Below are positions 8,503 through 17,848 of a stretch of DNA of 64,000 nt, one piece after another (the stretch's first letter is position 1; the number at the start of each line of letters is the position of its first letter). The translations under genes and the position numbers were made by a program. The stretch lies in contig NZ_CM001373.1 in the NCBI RefSeq assembly GCF_000236165.1, forward strand, positions 1,688,777 to 1,752,776, in the 5' to 3' direction. Source of the DNA: Fluoribacter dumoffii NY 23. GTDB taxonomy: Bacteria; Pseudomonadota; Gammaproteobacteria; Legionellales; Legionellaceae. The notes beneath the pieces were generated by a model. That model saw only the letters and a list, made by a program, of their open reading frames with translations. It made no database searches and was not told the DNA's origin.

Positions 8503-8539
8503 AACTGTAATGTGCAATTTTAGATCACACATTACAGTT
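8503..8539. promoter_or_regulatory. 12-base perfect inverted repeat before the 69-codon gene
   Basis: AACTGTAATGTG (8503-8514) and its exact complement (8528-8539) enclose 13 bases and are followed by TTTAATATT. The structure ends 26 bases before the start codon at 8565. It may be a rho-independent terminator, an attenuator-like leader hairpin, or an operator. The sequence does not decide between these. Confidence 0.5.
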
Positions 8540-8564
8540 TTTAATATTATTAAAAGGATGAAAT

Positions 8565-8774
8565 ATGATGTCAAAACAATTTCTTGGATTTTTCTCCAAA
8601 CCTGCAAAAGCAATTGCTGAAACCACCCTTTACTCAGTTGGTGCAGCCGCTTTAGGAAATGGTTTCTATCGTGCCGGAATCTATGTCAATGAGAAATTAA
8701 ACTCTCAAAACCAAACTTGTAAACAGGATGAACAAGAACAAAATATTCAATCTGAGATAAAAATTGGAATATAG
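8565..8774 (+). CDS. Small hypothetical protein, 69 residues
   Basis: A short gene with a good ribosome-binding site (AAAAGGATGAAAT before ATGATG). The product has an N-terminal amphipathic or weakly hydrophobic half containing YSVGAAALGNGFYRAGIYV, and a polar Q/E-rich tail with a single cysteine. There is no signal peptide. It lies downstream of the carrier-like gene and two hairpins, and could belong to that transcription unit or have its own. Function unknown. The start and the ribosome-binding site are the main support for calling it real. Confidence 0.55.
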   Translation: MMSKQFLGFFSKPAKAIAETTLYSVGAAALGNGFYRAGIYVNEKLNSQNQTCKQDEQEQNIQSEIKIGI

Positions 8775-8876
8775 TAAGGAAACAAATTCTAACCTATGCC
8801 TTATCTGGATATTTTAACCAATGGATGGTGTAGTCAACATTCGCTTGACTCACACCAACCGACAAAATGCCCAAGT

Positions 8877-9929
8877 TTATACCCATTCCAAGCCAGGATG
8901 AGAGCGCTCAAAATACTCATCAACCATTTCTTCTGACACCAAATCCAACCGTGTTGGACGCCACTGGGGATTTTTATCCTTATCAATCAATAATGCCCTG
9001 ACCCCTTCATAAAAATCATGACCATGCATAAAATGACTGACGATGTTGTAGTCCATCTGCAAGCACTGCGCTAAAGACAATCCCTTGGCTTTTTGTAATT
9101 GCGCCAAAGTTACTTTAAGGCTTAGAGGAGATTTTTGCGCCAAAGTATTGTCGACTGCCTCAGCCCACACGGTATTAGCACTTTGGAGAGACTCGCGAAT
9201 CATTTCAATTGATGGATGCGAAAAACAAACATCAATCAACGGCTTAATTTGGCTTATCTCGTCAGTAGCAGGTGCAAAAGAAAAGTGCTGCAAACAGTGA
9301 TTGACTCGCTCAGAAGCATCTGTTGATAAATCCTCGCTGATTAAAGCATCATATAAAGCGGGCATTTGTTCTGAGGCAATGACTTTTTTTACCAGACCTG
9401 CTTTTACCGCATCGTGAGATCCCAAGCGATTCCCTGTCAACCCTAAATAGATGCCTAAATATCCTGGGCATTGTGTTAACAAATGACTGGCACCGATATC
9501 CGGGAAAAAACCAATTCCTGTTTCCGGCATAGCAAAAACAAAACGCTCACTGGCTATAGGATGGCTGCCATGCAGAGAGATTCCCACTCCCCCACCCATA
9601 ACTATGCCATCGATGAGAGAAATATAGGGTTTACCCAAATGGTGAATAAAGTGATTTAAACGGTACTCATGCCAAAAAAACTGCATCTGCTCCGAGTCAT
9701 TGACCTGCCCGGAAAAATACAGCGAACGGATATCCCCCCCCGCACAAAATGCATTTCCTGGAACTGCACGCACGAGCACCGCATGAATTGATTCATCTTC
9801 TTTCCAAAGACTTAGTTGTCTTTGCATATTGAGAATCATATTTAAAGTAAGCGCATTTAAAGCCTTGGGTCTATTTAATGTGATAACGCCCAATGAGCCT
9901 TCCTGATTAAAAAGTACTTCATCAGTCAT
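8877..9929 (-). CDS. 3-hydroxyisobutyryl-CoA hydrolase (crotonase superfamily)
   Basis: A 350-residue crotonase-fold enzyme that fits 3-hydroxyisobutyryl-CoA hydrolase of valine degradation. The oxyanion-hole segment is FCAGGDIRSLY (61-71) plus GIVMGGGVGIS (108-118). MPETGIGFFPDIGA carries the two acidic residues expected for this hydrolase, E136 and D144. The C-terminal extension with RALLIDKDKNPQWRP is typical of this subfamily and absent from plain enoyl-CoA hydratases. It starts two bases after the stop of the upstream hydratase gene, with AAAGGA overlapping that gene's end, so the two are translationally close. It is the last gene of the three-gene operon. Confidence 0.9.
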   Translation of the reverse strand: MTDEVLFNQEGSLGVITLNRPKALNALTLNMILNMQRQLSLWKEDESIHAVLVRAVPGNAFCAGGDIRSLYFSGQVNDSEQMQFFWHEYRLNHFIHHLGKPYISLIDGIVMGGGVGISLHGSHPIASERFVFAMPETGIGFFPDIGASHLLTQCPGYLGIYLGLTGNRLGSHDAVKAGLVKKVIASEQMPALYDALISEDLSTDASERVNHCLQHFSFAPATDEISQIKPLIDVCFSHPSIEMIRESLQSANTVWAEAVDNTLAQKSPLSLKVTLAQLQKAKGLSLAQCLQMDYNIVSHFMHGHDFYEGVRALLIDKDKNPQWRPTRLDLVSEEMVDEYFERSHPGLEWV

Positions 9930-9931
9930 GA

Positions 9932-10708
9932 TTATTTTCCTTTGAACTGAGCATCTCGTTTACTTAAAAACGCGGTAACTCCCTCTTGTTTGTCTTCAGA
10001 AGCACAAACCTTGGCGAAGTGAATGGCTTCAAGATGCAAGGCATCGGTTAAAGACAAATCATAACCATGATCAATAACTTCCATAACACCTGCCACAGCA
10101 AGAGGCGCCATAGCCAGAATTCCCTGCAATAGACTCTTGCCCTGCTCCAGTAATCCTTCTGGTTCAACAACTTCACTTACGAGCCCCCACTGTAATGCAA
10201 GTTCTGCATTAATAAATCGTCCCGTCAGGCACAAATCCAAAGCACGGCCCTTTCCGACTAAACGCGCTAACCGTTGGGTGCCGCCATATCCAGGAATAAC
10301 CCCCAACTTGACTTCAGGTTGGCCGAACTGCGCTTTGGTGGAAGCAATTCTTAAAGTAGCAGAGATCGCCAGTTCGCATCCGCCGCCAAAAGCAAATCCG
10401 TTCACTGCAGCCAATGAGGGTTTGCCTAATGTTTCCAAAAGCCGGAACACTTCCTGCCCGCGACAGGCAAATTCATATCCAGTCTGGGCAGTACATTCAG
10501 CCAATCGGTTAATATCCGCCCCAGCGCAAAAAGCCTTCCCATTTCCAGTAATCATTAATGCCTTAACTTTCGGGTTTGTTTTTGCATATTGAAATGATTC
10601 TTCCAAAGCATCCAGCACTTCGGAATTCAAGGCATTTAACTTCTCAGGTCTGTTTAAAATTAAAGTCAAAATTCCATGATTATCCAAATTTTGTTCAATC
10701 AAATTCAT
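9932..10708 (-). CDS. Enoyl-CoA hydratase/isomerase family protein
   Basis: A 258-residue protein of standard enoyl-CoA hydratase length. FCAGADINRLAE (60-71) and AFGGGCELA (106-114) form the oxyanion hole, and both catalytic glutamates are present (E112 and E132, the latter in FGQPEVKLGVIPG). It hydrates the unsaturated acyl-CoA made by the dehydrogenase encoded upstream. In this operon that would be methacrylyl-CoA of valine breakdown. AGGGAG precedes the ATG. Substrate specificity is inferred from the neighbours, since crotonase sequences alone do not settle it. Confidence 0.92.
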   Translation of the reverse strand: MNLIEQNLDNHGILTLILNRPEKLNALNSEVLDALEESFQYAKTNPKVKALMITGNGKAFCAGADINRLAECTAQTGYEFACRGQEVFRLLETLGKPSLAAVNGFAFGGGCELAISATLRIASTKAQFGQPEVKLGVIPGYGGTQRLARLVGKGRALDLCLTGRFINAELALQWGLVSEVVEPEGLLEQGKSLLQGILAMAPLAVAGVMEVIDHGYDLSLTDALHLEAIHFAKVCASEDKQEGVTAFLSKRDAQFKGK

Positions 10709-10774
10709 TCACTTACTCCCTTCTTCTATTGAAAAACATACTCTAACCCGGATGCAATAAAACAATTCTTTGAA

Positions 10775-11929
10775 TCAGCATAAGAAATGTTCTTCATCCA
10801 AAGTTGCTTTTGCCACAATTTCTCTCATGATTTCATTAGTTCCTTCAAGAATTTGATGCACTCTCAAGTCCCTGAATATCCGTTCAATCTTATAATCCCG
10901 TAAATATCCATAGCCACCATGAATTTGCATGGCTTTATCACAGATTCGAAACGCAACATCGGTAGCTAAACGTTTTGCCATGGCACAATATAGAGGAACT
11001 TGAGGATCTTTTTTATCCATAGCAGCAGCTGCCCGATAGACCATTAACCGGGCAGCTTCATAATCGGTTAACATGTCTGCAAAATAAAAACGTAAAGCCT
11101 GCATTTCTGTGAGTGGTTTACCAAATTGTTTCCGCTCGTGCATATAGCCTTGGGTTAAGCGCAAACAAGCAAGCGCCCCCCCCAAAGAACAGGAAGCAAT
11201 ATTAATCCGCCCCCCATTTAATGCATTCAAGGCAATTTTAAAACCCATACCCTCATCACCAACCCGATTGGCAACAGGAACCCGACAATTCTCAAAATAA
11301 ACCATACTGGTAGGTTGGCTATGCCAGCCCATTTTTTTCTCTAATTTGCCAAAATTTAAGCCTGGGGTATTCTTTTCAATTAATAAGCAACTTATTCCAT
11401 GGTGCGACGTATCGCCAGTCCGCACCATACACAGATAAATATCACTTACTGAACCTCCCGAGATGAATGCTTTAGAGCCATTAAGAACGTAGTAGTCTCC
11501 ATCTTTCACAGCACGGGTTTTTAAAGAAGCAGCATCCGAACCAGACTCTGGTTCAGTCAAACAATAACTACCAAATAATTCCATAGAGGTTAATTTGGGC
11601 CCCCATTTCATCCTTAACTCTGAATGAGCATATTGGTCAATTAAAGAGGTCACCATGTTATGAATAGATAGATAGGCACTGGTACTGACACACCCTGTTG
11701 CTAATTGTTCGAACAATAATGCGGAGTCCAGACGTGTTAATTGCGATCCCCCAATATCCTCGCGCGCCATCATCCCAGCCATCCCTAATGCGGCAGCTTC
11801 ACGCAAAACTTCCATGGGAAAATAACCCTGTTCATCCCAACTGTCAGCCATGGGAGCCAATTTATTATTTGCGAAATCAGCTGCCATCTCACGAAAAGCT
11901 GTATGCTCTGCTGTGAATTCAAAATCCAT
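10775..11929 (-). CDS. Acyl-CoA dehydrogenase, probably isobutyryl-CoA dehydrogenase
   Basis: A 384-residue flavoenzyme of normal acyl-CoA dehydrogenase length. CLTEPESGSDAASLKTRA and the KAFISGGS segment bind FAD and substrate. MQIHGGYGYLRDYKIERIFRDLR and ILEGTNEIMREIVAK are the C-terminal signatures, the latter with the catalytic-base glutamate in the position used by short/branched-chain enzymes. With the hydratase and hydroxyisobutyryl-CoA hydrolase downstream, isobutyryl-CoA is the likely substrate. Electrons would pass to ETF, and etfBA lies about 36 kb away in this window. AAGGAC lies seven bases before the ATG. It is the first gene of the operon and divergent from the DNA glycosylase gene. 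Confidence 0.92.
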   Translation of the reverse strand: MDFEFTAEHTAFREMAADFANNKLAPMADSWDEQGYFPMEVLREAAALGMAGMMAREDIGGSQLTRLDSALLFEQLATGCVSTSAYLSIHNMVTSLIDQYAHSELRMKWGPKLTSMELFGSYCLTEPESGSDAASLKTRAVKDGDYYVLNGSKAFISGGSVSDIYLCMVRTGDTSHHGISCLLIEKNTPGLNFGKLEKKMGWHSQPTSMVYFENCRVPVANRVGDEGMGFKIALNALNGGRINIASCSLGGALACLRLTQGYMHERKQFGKPLTEMQALRFYFADMLTDYEAARLMVYRAAAAMDKKDPQVPLYCAMAKRLATDVAFRICDKAMQIHGGYGYLRDYKIERIFRDLRVHQILEGTNEIMREIVAKATLDEEHFLC

Positions 11930-11996
11930 AAACTGTCCTTAGAAAATTTGTTCAAATGTATTATTATTGCGAATTTTTATCATCCATGAAAGAGAT

Positions 11997-12551
11997 ATGC
12001 TTCGAAAATTACCCAGAACATTTTATGAACGGGATACAACCCTTGTTGCCAAAGAGCTTTTGGGTAAATACCTGATTCATAATAAATCTGGAATGGAATA
12101 CATAGGGCGAATTGTCGAGGTCGAAGCGTATCTGGGACAGCATGATCTTGCATCGCATTCCTCCAAAGGGCTTACCCAAAGAACTAAAGTTATGTTTGGG
12201 CCTGCGGGTTATGCTTACATCTATTTAATTTATGGAATGTATTACTGTACCAATGTAGTTACCGAAACAGAAGGCCAGGGCTCTGCAATATTGTTGCGCG
12301 CTATTGAGCCCGTTAAAAATATTCAAGGCAGAACCCAGGGACCTGGATTGCTTTCCAAAGCAATGCACATCAACAAAGAACTGAATCAACATGATCTTAC
12401 CAGTGATACCTTTTATATTGCTGAAGAAGAGAAGCAAAATGCCTTTACAATAGTGGAAAAACCGAGAATTGGCGTGCATTATGCAAAGGATTGGGCAGAT
12501 AAATTACTGCGCTTTTACATAAAAGATAATGCTTTTATTTCCAAGCCATGA
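11997..12551 (+). CDS. 3-methyladenine DNA glycosylase (AAG/MPG family)
   Basis: A 184-residue base-excision repair glycosylase that removes alkylated purines, of the AAG/MPG family found in eukaryotes and some bacteria. ARELLG-type opening VAKELLGKYLIH, then RIVEVEAYLGQHDLASHS with the catalytic glutamate in VEVEAY, and FGPAGYAYIYLIYGMYYC with the DNA-intercalating tyrosine region. LLRAIEPV and the GPGLLSKAM block complete the fold. I start it at the ATG at 11997 with AAAGAG just upstream. A TTG 30 bases earlier is in frame but has no support. It sits immediately before recQ. Confidence 0.93.
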   Translation: MLRKLPRTFYERDTTLVAKELLGKYLIHNKSGMEYIGRIVEVEAYLGQHDLASHSSKGLTQRTKVMFGPAGYAYIYLIYGMYYCTNVVTETEGQGSAILLRAIEPVKNIQGRTQGPGLLSKAMHINKELNQHDLTSDTFYIAEEEKQNAFTIVEKPRIGVHYAKDWADKLLRFYIKDNAFISKP

Positions 12552-12600
12552 TGATATGATTGCACGCTTTCAGCGATGATGAAAAGAATAAGAATAATAT

Positions 12601-14424
12601 ATGGAAACTCTTGCGGCACCTGTAACTCGCAATAAAAATTCGCTTGCTGTACTTAAAGAGTACTTTGGTTTTGACTCATTTAGAACACCCCAAGAAGACA
12701 TCATTAATGAGGTTATTGAAGGAAAGGATGTTCTTGTTTTAATGCCAACAGGGGGCGGAAAGTCTCTATGTTATCAGATCCCCGCCATTGTGCGACCAGG
12801 TACAGGCATCGTTGTTTCCCCGTTAATAGCATTAATGGAAGATCAGGTAACTGCATTACGGTTACAAGGAATCCGTGCTGCTTATTATAATTCCTCCTTA
12901 TCTGGTGAAGAATCAAAAAAAGTATTGATGCAATTACATCATAACGAACTCGATTTATTATATATCGCCCCTGAACGGCTGATGAGCCCCTCATTTTTGG
13001 AACGGTTAAAAGAATGTCATATTGCACTTTTTGCAATTGATGAGGCTCATTGTATCTCTCAATGGGGTCATGATTTTCGTCCTGAATATGCTGCTCTGGG
13101 GGTCTTAAAAACGCATTTCCCCAATATCCCCATTATTGCTTTAACTGCCACTGCCGATAAACAAACCCGTCAGGATATAATTGATAAACTTCATTATACA
13201 CCCAGGAAATACATTGCTTCCTTTAATAGACCCAACATCCATTATAAAGTGGTGCACAAAACAAATGCAGTGAAGCAATTGGGTCAATTTTTACATACAG
13301 TGGAACGACAATCCGGGATTATTTACTGCAGTACACGTACTGCCGTAGAAACTCTTGCGCAAAAATTACAGGAAATGGACTTCAAAGCACGTGCCTATCA
13401 TGCGGGACTTCCTCACAAGGAACGACGAGAGGTACAGGGTTTATTCAGACATGATCGTATCGACATTGTGGTTGCTACGATTGCTTTCGGAATGGGTATT
13501 GATAAATCCAATGTTCGCTTTGTCGTCCACTATGACTTACCTAAAAATATAGAGGGCTACTATCAAGAGACTGGACGGGCCGGGCGTGATGGCTTACCGG
13601 CACAAGCACTTTTACTTTATGATGCAGCCGATAGTGCTCGCTTACGTTCCTGGATCCATAATAATCCATTGGATGAACAAAGACGGGTTGAAATCAATAA
13701 ACTCAACCACATGCTTGCTTTTGCCGAAGCTTCGCATTGTCGCCGACAAATTTTATTACGCTATTTCGATGAGCCTTGCGATACAGAGTGCCAATATTGT
13801 GACGTGTGTGATAATCCTCCAATCACCGCGGATGCAACAGAAGATGCACAAAAATTTCTGTCTTGTATTTATCGGTTACAACAAAATTATGGTTTAACCC
13901 ACACTATTGATGTATTACGAGGCAGTACCTCGGATAAAATAAAACAACTCGGCCATGATCAATTAAGTACCTTTGGGATTGGAAAAGAAAAGTCAGCCCA
14001 TTACTGGAAACAATTAGCCTGGCAACTCATTCATAAAGAGTTTTGTGTTCAAGATATGAGTTATTTTAATGTACTTAAATTAACCCCGAAAGCCATTCCT
14101 ATTCTTAAAGGTGAAGAAAAAATATCATTGACTCTGTTCACCAGTGATCCTAAAAACAGCAAGAAGAAAACTAAAGAACGGAAGACAACTCAGGCAGCAA
14201 ACAGTCCATTATTTGAATTACTTCGTGCTTTAAGACGGAAGTTGGCCGATGAGGAAAATAAACCACCCTTTATGATCTTCAGCGATGCCACTTTACAGGC
14301 AATGGCAGAGGCAAAACCTGAAAATTTGGATCAGTTACTGGCAGTACCGGGTGTGGGCCAACACAAATTAACTCATTACGGGGAACAATTTCTTAAGACA
14401 TTGAATGAATACAGCGAATATTAA
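12601..14424 (+). CDS. recQ: ATP-dependent DNA helicase RecQ
   Basis: A 607-residue 3'-5' helicase of normal RecQ length, acting in recombination and replication-fork repair. Helicase domain: MPTGGGKSLCYQIPA (Walker A, about 48-62), DEAH at 147-150 followed by CISQWGHDFRPEY, the aromatic-rich loop typical of RecQ. The second RecA domain has GIIYCSTRTAVE and the QETGRAGRDG motif VI. Zinc-binding cysteines follow in the RQC region (CRRQ...CDTECQYCDVC), and an HRDC domain occupies roughly 530-607. It follows the glycosylase gene by 49 bases on the same strand and converges on the cellulose operon. Confidence 0.96.
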   Translation: METLAAPVTRNKNSLAVLKEYFGFDSFRTPQEDIINEVIEGKDVLVLMPTGGGKSLCYQIPAIVRPGTGIVVSPLIALMEDQVTALRLQGIRAAYYNSSLSGEESKKVLMQLHHNELDLLYIAPERLMSPSFLERLKECHIALFAIDEAHCISQWGHDFRPEYAALGVLKTHFPNIPIIALTATADKQTRQDIIDKLHYTPRKYIASFNRPNIHYKVVHKTNAVKQLGQFLHTVERQSGIIYCSTRTAVETLAQKLQEMDFKARAYHAGLPHKERREVQGLFRHDRIDIVVATIAFGMGIDKSNVRFVVHYDLPKNIEGYYQETGRAGRDGLPAQALLLYDAADSARLRSWIHNNPLDEQRRVEINKLNHMLAFAEASHCRRQILLRYFDEPCDTECQYCDVCDNPPITADATEDAQKFLSCIYRLQQNYGLTHTIDVLRGSTSDKIKQLGHDQLSTFGIGKEKSAHYWKQLAWQLIHKEFCVQDMSYFNVLKLTPKAIPILKGEEKISLTLFTSDPKNSKKKTKERKTTQAANSPLFELLRALRRKLADEENKPPFMIFSDATLQAMAEAKPENLDQLLAVPGVGQHKLTHYGEQFLKTLNEYSEY

Positions 14425-14467
14425 AATGTTGCCTTTACAAAAAACTGAGCTGCGTGGGATCTGATTT

Positions 14468-15565
14468 TTACCTGGGTAAAATAAGTTCGCCTTTGGCATT
14501 AAAACGAAATCGATTTTCCTCCCACCCCTCTCCAAAAAGCCTGAGAACTGAGTTGTAATACTCGCCCCCAGTCAGTTCTTGTGCCTCAACCCGTTTCTTT
14601 TGTATTGTCAGTTCAGAAGGATAGTTGGTTAATAGCGGCAATAATGCCGCACTAAATCCAATAGGGCCTTTTCCTTGGGTCTTACCGCTGACTGTATTTA
14701 TTTTTTCAGGAGGAGCACCTAATTGTTGCGTCACTCCCACAATAGGCAAAAAGTGACCTATTAAATCTCCAGCTTGAGGTGCGTCCTGAGCTAACATTCC
14801 CACCCAAAGATATACACGGATGGCATTATAACTTCCCAAATTAGGATATTGTAAATCCGGCTGCCAACCCTTATTCACTTTCCAAAGTACCCAGTCCGGG
14901 GCAAAACCTTTGGGAGATGTCTCCAATAACAAGCGTTTACTGTTCTGTTCAAGAGTAGCCCACTTGCTGTCATATAACGCAAAGCGAGCAAAAAGCTGAG
15001 GAGGTAGATAACTGGGATTAAGGCGCCAGCTTTTCTTGAAATTGAACCCAGTCTTGCCAGGGAGTAACATCAGTCCTAAACCAGGAATTTCAATCACCTC
15101 TTCCTTGAGAATACGTCTAAGCAGTTTTTCACCAAGGGACTGATATCTTTTATTGTTCCATATACGGCCTGCTTCCAAAAGATCATAGGCAATCCAAAGG
15201 TCAGAATCTGCTGCAGAATTAGTATCTAAAACAGTCCATTTTTTTTTGGAATTTTGTCCCCACTCCCATGCTGGCAGGTGTTTTCCCAGGTTGCCCGCAG
15301 CAAGGTTATTTTCGGTCCAATGTAACAGTTTCTCAAATATGACTTGATCACCAGCCACCAAAGCAAAGAATAATCCATAACTTTGGCCTTCTGAAGTTGT
15401 CTTTTTTTCAGGAAGTTGGGGATCAATTACTCGTCCATCACTACTGATGTAAAACTGTTTAAATCTCTCCCACATCGGCCATTGTGTATTTGCAAAGACA
15501 TCAGATAAGTTCAAGATAAATAAAATAAATAACAAACAATTTTTTTTATTTTTTGATTTAATCAC
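14468..15565 (-). CDS. bcsZ: Cellulose-operon endo-1,4-beta-glucanase BcsZ (GH8)
   Basis: A 365-residue periplasmic glycoside hydrolase family 8 cellulase that trims or edits nascent cellulose. A signal peptide covers residues 1-25 (SKNKK, hydrophobic core, DVFA). SEGQSYGLFFALVAGD holds the catalytic acid E59, and NSAADSDLWIAYDLLEAG holds the conserved aspartate D120. NPSYLPPQLFARFA and YPNLGSYNAIRVYLW are further family blocks. The start is GTG at 15565, overlapping the bcsB stop by four bases (GTGA) with AGGA six bases upstream, so translation is coupled to bcsB. It is the last gene of the bcsRQABZ operon. Confidence 0.94.
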   Translation of the reverse strand: MIKSKNKKNCLLFILFILNLSDVFANTQWPMWERFKQFYISSDGRVIDPQLPEKKTTSEGQSYGLFFALVAGDQVIFEKLLHWTENNLAAGNLGKHLPAWEWGQNSKKKWTVLDTNSAADSDLWIAYDLLEAGRIWNNKRYQSLGEKLLRRILKEEVIEIPGLGLMLLPGKTGFNFKKSWRLNPSYLPPQLFARFALYDSKWATLEQNSKRLLLETSPKGFAPDWVLWKVNKGWQPDLQYPNLGSYNAIRVYLWVGMLAQDAPQAGDLIGHFLPIVGVTQQLGAPPEKINTVSGKTQGKGPIGFSAALLPLLTNYPSELTIQKKRVEAQELTGGEYYNSVLRLFGEGWEENRFRFNAKGELILPR

Positions 15566-17811
15566 GTCTTTTCCTGTGAGGTTCCTTTTAGACGGCGTTT
15601 ACTCACTGTTTTTAAACCATTCCAAATCAGGAAGGTAATTATTATTGCAGCCAAAAGCGATAAAAGCGCCAAATTTAAAGGATGTTTTTGCAATGAAAAC
15701 CAAAAACGCTCCCACCAGGGTAAGGATCCCAGATGATAAGTTTTCCCGACCCTGAAACTATCAATCCCGGAGTTACGAATTACGGCTAATGAACCAAAAA
15801 CTTTATCCACATTTTTGTTATTGATCAGCGCCTTGTTCATTAAATCAAAACCTCCAAGGTTTTCTATCAATAAAATAACAATGCTGCGCTTATTGTGGTA
15901 TGGAGATTTGATACCAAGAATGGCGGCCATAGGTCCTGCAGCGCTCACTGTAGTTTTGCTTTCAGCCACACTGAAAGGGGTTATTCGATGCGTGTCTGGC
16001 ATCATATTCGGATTTAAAGGCTTTTTAACCCAATCCTGGGTTTTATTAATTAACAAATTGAGATCATCATTATTACGAAGGTCCCCTGGTAAAGAACCAA
16101 TAATTAACACATCGGCATCTTTATTTTTAACTTGCGACCAGTTATTCGTCAAAGTCATGGCCAAGACGGGATAGCCTGTTGCGGCACCAATATTACCCAT
16201 CACGTTGAGTAAGGTAGAGACCGATTCAGGTGGTGATTGAGGATCCATGTATACTATTGTTTGCGAGAGATCAGCCATTATACTGAAAGGAAAACCTGAG
16301 CTCATGAAAGCATTTAGATTGGGCATTGTAATAAAATGATAATAATTGGATAAGTCCAAAGTTGAAGAATCTGCTATAAGTCCTGAATTGCTAATTACTT
16401 GATAAGTGATGCATTGATCATTGCTCATTCCGCCAGCAACCTGGGTGCCGTATGCAAAATCAAAAGTGAATTGGTTATGTGCCCCTAATTTTGCCGGAAT
16501 ATAGAGTTTTTTACGTGTTTCAGCCATTTTCGCTGAGAAAGATTTTTCCTGCTGCGACTCAAGTTTATAGCTTTTCACAAAATAGTTATTCAGGCTAATG
16601 TTCAGTTCTGAAACACTGGCAACTGGAGGGAAGGAGTAACGGTATTTTAAATTCACTTTGATACCCCTGGATTGATTAAGGAATAAATCAGGAGGTAAAT
16701 TAAACCGCAACGAAACCGGGTAAGGAGTATACCCTGTTGTCTGCAATTGACCTTCAAATTCCACTAACTTCTCAAAAGGTACAGGCCTATCCGTAGGAAC
16801 CCAGTTTGGAGCGTCATAAGGCTTGCGAGGCTCCAATCTTTTTACATTGGCAATGGTAACACTTGGGCCTCGAAAAAGAACATTACCTTGAGCTATTCCC
16901 TGGACAGCGGTCAGTAAATCCTGATCATCGCGCCCCGAAATTACTAATAATTTGATATAGGGATTATCAGGATGGCTTATCATTTCAACTGAAGGAGCAT
17001 TTACTGTCTTGTAGTTTTTCAGAAACTCAGGTCTTTGCCGGTTGGTCATGAACACAATGGCATTACTATTGGGTAATTGATTAAATAAAACTGAAAAAGA
17101 AGTTCCCCGCCATAAGGCTTTACTCCCAAACCATGACGCTAAAATTGCTGCTGCACGTTGTTGGAGCAAATTAGGTTGCTCGGTAAATACCATCGGAAGC
17201 TTCAGTTGATTGTTATCCAGGGGATCAAAAAAAGGCTCCGGAAAATGGGAGAGATCATTTTTCAGGAGCAATGTTTGCACCGTCAACTCCAGAAAACTGA
17301 GTTTATCAATATCCATCCATATCGAGCTGTGAGCTGGATTCTCACAAATCGATTGGTAATGGCCAATAAATTCAAGCCTAAGACGGTTAAAATCACTGAT
17401 AAAATGAGAGTCTATTGGTATATCAACAGAATTTAATTTACCGAGTTGTTCGGCACTAATCGGGATAACAGTGACCAACTCTTCATTGAGATAAATTTTA
17501 AGCTGTGAAAGTAAAGGGATAAGTGCGGGTGAAGGGGTAAATTGCAGGTGTAATACTGCTTGGGAAATCAATTCGTCTTTACGCACGGAGAACTCTATAT
17601 TTTTCCCGGTAGTAAAATTACCCAAAGTAAAATTACCTTGCTGCTGGTTCAAGTTATTAAAATATAATTTGACATTTCGGGTTGGAACGTTGGTTTGAAT
17701 TGATACCGGTTGTGTGGTCTGAGCAGAAGTTGCTGATGCGGCTGAAGCAGTGTGCATGTGAATGCAAGCTCCGCAAACCAGCAATATAATCCAGATTATT
17801 TTTCTTCTCAT
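15562..17811 (-). CDS. bcsB: Cellulose synthase periplasmic regulatory subunit BcsB
   Basis: A roughly 749-residue periplasmic subunit anchored by one C-terminal transmembrane helix (LALLSLLAAIIITFLIWNGL near the end) that pairs with BcsA and guides the glucan chain. An N-terminal signal peptide (MRRKIIWIILLVCGAC) and repeated carbohydrate-binding and flavodoxin-like modules fit the family, as does the length. I chose the ATG at 17811 because GGATGAG lies directly upstream and the residues after it make a normal signal sequence. The frame can start 12 bases earlier at 17823. It begins a few dozen bases after bcsA and overlaps bcsZ by four bases. Confidence 0.93.
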   Translation of the reverse strand: MRRKIIWIILLVCGACIHMHTASAASATSAQTTQPVSIQTNVPTRNVKLYFNNLNQQQGNFTLGNFTTGKNIEFSVRKDELISQAVLHLQFTPSPALIPLLSQLKIYLNEELVTVIPISAEQLGKLNSVDIPIDSHFISDFNRLRLEFIGHYQSICENPAHSSIWMDIDKLSFLELTVQTLLLKNDLSHFPEPFFDPLDNNQLKLPMVFTEQPNLLQQRAAAILASWFGSKALWRGTSFSVLFNQLPNSNAIVFMTNRQRPEFLKNYKTVNAPSVEMISHPDNPYIKLLVISGRDDQDLLTAVQGIAQGNVLFRGPSVTIANVKRLEPRKPYDAPNWVPTDRPVPFEKLVEFEGQLQTTGYTPYPVSLRFNLPPDLFLNQSRGIKVNLKYRYSFPPVASVSELNISLNNYFVKSYKLESQQEKSFSAKMAETRKKLYIPAKLGAHNQFTFDFAYGTQVAGGMSNDQCITYQVISNSGLIADSSTLDLSNYYHFITMPNLNAFMSSGFPFSIMADLSQTIVYMDPQSPPESVSTLLNVMGNIGAATGYPVLAMTLTNNWSQVKNKDADVLIIGSLPGDLRNNDDLNLLINKTQDWVKKPLNPNMMPDTHRITPFSVAESKTTVSAAGPMAAILGIKSPYHNKRSIVILLIENLGGFDLMNKALINNKNVDKVFGSLAVIRNSGIDSFRVGKTYHLGSLPWWERFWFSLQKHPLNLALLSLLAAIIITFLIWNGLKTVSKRRLKGTSQEKT

Positions 17812-17848
17812 TATCTCATCCATTAGTTTTAATTATTCCTATTAAGCC

